From an uncultured Lachnospiraceae bacterium (GTDB lineage Bacteria; Bacillota; Clostridia; Lachnospirales; Lachnospiraceae), in contig CAJTTI010000038.1 in NCBI GenBank assembly GCA_910579225.1, forward strand, positions 1-25,743: a stretch of DNA of 25,743 nt, read 5' to 3'. Shown piece by piece: positions 23,090 to 25,743 of this stretch. A model generated the notes under the pieces. It made no database searches. It saw nothing but the letters and a program-made list of their open reading frames with translations, and had not been told where the DNA came from. Numbering within the stretch: the stretch's first letter is position 1; each line of letters starts with the position of its first letter. The translations under genes were made by a program, and so were the position numbers.

Positions 23090-25576
23090 ATGACCAAACT
23101 AATGAATCAAACAAAAGTGTATAAATTACTGGAGAAACGGGAAAGTGTTTTTTTAAATCAAGTAAAAGATGCAATAAATATAGCGGATGATATGTTGCCA
23201 CAAATTAATAATGTATTTAACACATATACAATTCATGGAATGAAACATTCAATTAATGTGGCTGAGTATATGTTTGATTTGATTGAGAATGCAGAAGAAA
23301 TGAGTGACTTAGAATTGGTTATGATTATCTATGCAACACTTTTTCACGATTCGGGAATGATTGTTTCTGATGATGAAATGGCAGGAATAAAGGATGATAA
23401 AATTTTACTAGGGAATAGAAGATATAGTAAAGTATTAGAAAAATATAAAAATGAAAAAATTGCTTTGCAAGAATGTGTAAGACCAGTTCATGGTTCTCGT
23501 GTTAATGAATTTATAGAACATTTAATGAAAGTTAATAGAAAAATTTTTTTGATTCCAGAAACAACAAATATATCTTTCCATAAAGAGTTAGCATTAATAT
23601 GTCAAGCACATAATGAAGACTTTAGCTGGATTGCCATTAATTTAAAACATGATACAGTAAAAAAACAGTATTATTTGAACGAACAATTTATAGCTGTTTT
23701 GTTACGCATTGGTGATTATTTAGATATTGATGAACAAAGAGCACCGTTATGTTTATATAAATATTTAAAGCCCAATGATTACAGTAACTTAGAGTGGCAA
23801 CAACATTTTGTAATAGAAAATTATAATAAAATTTATATAAATAAAAAAACTGGTTTAAAAGAAATTGTCTTTCAGGGGCAAAGTGACACGCCATCTGTTC
23901 ATCGAAAATTGTTGAAGTATTTTGATGGTATTAACTTGGAGTTGTTAAATGCAGTAACTTTAAGTGAGAAATATGAAAAAGAAAGATATATGTTAAATTT
24001 AAAAACTAATATTATAAATAAAATATATACAACGGGATTTAGTTTTTCAGATTTTAGACTTTCATTGGACTATAATGCTGTTACCAATCTACTTATGGGT
24101 GAGCATATATATGGAAATAAAAAATATGGATTAAGAGAAATAATACAAAATTCCATTGATGCTTGTAAAACAATGCAGGAAACAGCGGAAACACATTCAG
24201 ATTTTAGATTGCAAAAATATGAACCATTTATTCGTATTGTAATAGATAAGGATAGAAATCAAGTTACTATTTTGGATAATGGAAGTGGGATGTCTGTTGA
24301 TATATTAAAAAAGTATTTTCTGAACGTAGGTGTTTCATATTATAAATCTGATGATTATGTCTTGCAAGGAAGAAAATATTCGCCAATAGGTTATTATGGA
24401 ATAGGGTTTTTGGCATGTTTTATGCTATCCGATACAGTTGAAGTAATAACAAGACATTTTGAAGAAAATAAAGTAACAAGAATAGAATTTGAAAAAAGTA
24501 GTGAATATATATGTTTGACATATGAGGATAAATATAAAGTTCAGGGAACGGAAATTGTTTTGGAGTATGAACAATTTATGGAGACTTTTGAAAATAATTA
24601 CAATGAAATAGTAAGGTTTATTGAAAATAATTTCTTAAATTGTGGAATACCAATTAGAATTGTAATTCAAGAGAATGGTCAAACGGAAGAGAAAAACTGT
24701 AATCTTATGAAGATAAAAACGGTGCTGGAAAATTGTATTTATCTAAATGATTATTTGGATGGGGTTGAGGCTTATATAAGTTGTAATTATAGAGACATTA
24801 ATTTCACAGATAAATTAGAAGATTTAAATGGAAATAAAAGTTATTTTTACGATTCAGATAACAATCGCTTAGTTGTGGAATCTGATAGCGGTATAAATAT
24901 TCGAGATTGCGTTAAAGAAGAAGAAATTAACTTTTTTAGTGTTCCTATTATTGGGTATGATGAAGCAGACGAATTTGAAAAGGCATACGATGTCTTGGAA
25001 GATTTTGAACAAGCATTAGATAAAATAGATTATGAAACCATTAATATATTATCAATTGATTGCGATGAAGAGCAGTATGAAAGAGAGATAGAATACGGTG
25101 ACATGATAATAGGGGATTACACTTTTGAAGATTTTTGTGAGCAATTTGAACATTGTGATACTGTGCAAACACATACTTTTATTTCAAAATATTTTATTAT
25201 TTGCAATGAGGAAGAAAAAATTTTTCCATATATAAAAGGAGCTAATTTTGGAGGAAAATATTCCTTTGAACAAAAAGATAAAACATATATAAAAAATGTT
25301 TTGCTTTCTCGTCTCAAAGTTACCATTCCTTTTTTGATTGATGGAGTAATATTAAAAGATGCAATAATTAATATAACTAATGATAACTTTTCGCCAAATG
25401 TATCTAGAGATAATTTAAATGCTGATTGTCAAGGAATATTGTCGTATGCAATAGGAAAAGCGTTACATATATGGATTTTAGAAAATGTAGCGATGTCAAG
25501 TGAAGAAAGGAATCTCCTAGAAAAATTTATTGAAGTATGTTATCGTGATAATAATTGTTGTCTAAAAATAAGTTAA
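23090..25576 (+). CDS. HD-domain / Hsp90-like GHKL ATPase fusion protein
   Basis: 828 residues from ATG 23090, nine bases after GAGGGG; earlier in-frame TTG 23069 and ATG 23081 fit less well. The N-terminal part (about 40-260) has HD-superfamily metal motifs: YTIHGMKHSINVAEYMF (H49, H53), TLFHDSG (H86-D87), later QAHNEDF and LLRIGDYLDID. Residues about 320-560 carry the Bergerat (GHKL) fold: LREIIQNSIDAC (E350, N354, D357), LDNGSGMS (D396) and GYYGIGFLACFM (G434 onward), as in Hsp90/HtpG. The C-terminal ~280 residues include SPNVSRDNLN, matching the Hsp90 middle-domain arginine loop region. The gene is strikingly AT-rich next to its neighbours, which indicates transfer. It lies at the rlmD integration site. 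A defence or stress role is inferred, not shown. Confidence 0.85.
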   Translation: MTKLMNQTKVYKLLEKRESVFLNQVKDAINIADDMLPQINNVFNTYTIHGMKHSINVAEYMFDLIENAEEMSDLELVMIIYATLFHDSGMIVSDDEMAGIKDDKILLGNRRYSKVLEKYKNEKIALQECVRPVHGSRVNEFIEHLMKVNRKIFLIPETTNISFHKELALICQAHNEDFSWIAINLKHDTVKKQYYLNEQFIAVLLRIGDYLDIDEQRAPLCLYKYLKPNDYSNLEWQQHFVIENYNKIYINKKTGLKEIVFQGQSDTPSVHRKLLKYFDGINLELLNAVTLSEKYEKERYMLNLKTNIINKIYTTGFSFSDFRLSLDYNAVTNLLMGEHIYGNKKYGLREIIQNSIDACKTMQETAETHSDFRLQKYEPFIRIVIDKDRNQVTILDNGSGMSVDILKKYFLNVGVSYYKSDDYVLQGRKYSPIGYYGIGFLACFMLSDTVEVITRHFEENKVTRIEFEKSSEYICLTYEDKYKVQGTEIVLEYEQFMETFENNYNEIVRFIENNFLNCGIPIRIVIQENGQTEEKNCNLMKIKTVLENCIYLNDYLDGVEAYISCNYRDINFTDKLEDLNGNKSYFYDSDNNRLVVESDSGINIRDCVKEEEINFFSVPIIGYDEADEFEKAYDVLEDFEQALDKIDYETINILSIDCDEEQYEREIEYGDMIIGDYTFEDFCEQFEHCDTVQTHTFISKYFIICNEEEKIFPYIKGANFGGKYSFEQKDKTYIKNVLLSRLKVTIPFLIDGVILKDAIINITNDNFSPNVSRDNLNADCQGILSYAIGKALHIWILENVAMSSEERNLLEKFIEVCYRDNNCCLKIS

Positions 25577-25743
25577 GGATTTGAGAAAAAAATTGAATAT
25601 TTGTATGTTAAAAGGTGGTGTAAAATTAACGGAACTTATATTTTGTGGGAAAAGGGTTGCACGAGCGGTATTAGTACTGTGTAAATATTGCTCATATTTC
25701 CGTGATTTTGTGGGGATATGTTTTGATTAGGTATTCATGTGGA
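25577..25743 (+). other. End of window; no firm gene
   Basis: A 41-codon frame (25605-25730, starting MLKGGVKLTELIFCGKRVAR) has no clear ribosome binding site and no recognised family. Nothing else is visible before the window ends. Confidence 0.3.

Noticed and set aside
1..25743. CRISPR array, rRNA or insertion sequence with DDE transposase
   Set aside because: No regularly spaced repeats, no rRNA sequence and no DDE or Y1 transposase frame were seen on either strand.

Overview
The window looks like a low-to-mid GC Firmicutes chromosome, most likely a Lachnospiraceae-type gut clostridium. The housekeeping genes (uvrB, pcrA, rlmD) have clostridial protein sequences, ribosome binding sites are strong, and sigma-A promoters are canonical. 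This is inferred from sequence style only; no database was searched.

Layout. (1) 1-3210: the 3' part of uvrB, then a convergent nitronate monooxygenase/FabK-family gene with a perfect sigma-A promoter and a FabT-like palindrome at its start site. (2) 3211-11490: one ABC-transporter substrate-binding lipoprotein gene (minus strand) cut in two by a 7.29-kb decayed prophage-like element. The two halves join in frame across a 9-bp direct repeat (GAATTCCAC) into a 330-residue protein. The element has an intact large serine integrase at its left end, an Fst/par-like type I toxin-antitoxin locus, a lipoprotein, a PH-domain protein, an XRE repressor with a frameshifted ImmA/IrrE partner, small early-gene remnants, and remnants of a phage head-protein/Prp cluster. 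(3) 11522-16344: chromosomal block with a small membrane protein, pcrA, an acidic-tailed membrane protein and rlmD. (4) 16345-22737: a second, 6.38-kb decayed element inserted in the 3' end of rlmD and bounded by the 12-bp repeat GTTGAGACAGTA. It supplies a new C-terminal tail to RlmD and carries an XRE regulator, a broken large ORF, a primase remnant, a RhuM-family protein and a large serine recombinase. The recombinase reading frame ends in rlmD-derived codons. A second rlmD-type tail lies just right of the element, one frame off at a run of seven A. (5) 23090-25576: a very AT-rich gene for a fusion of an HD phosphohydrolase-like domain and an Hsp90-type GHKL ATPase, the best candidate here for an uncharacterised defence or conflict protein.

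How they work together. The chromosomal genes are unrelated housekeeping functions. Each serine recombinase could in principle rejoin its target gene: element 1 would restore the transporter lipoprotein, and element 2 would switch the C-terminus of RlmD. The toxin-antitoxin locus would stabilise element 1, while the XRE/ImmA pair once controlled its induction. Most phage and replication genes are broken, so both elements look like domesticated relics with surviving recombination and stability modules.
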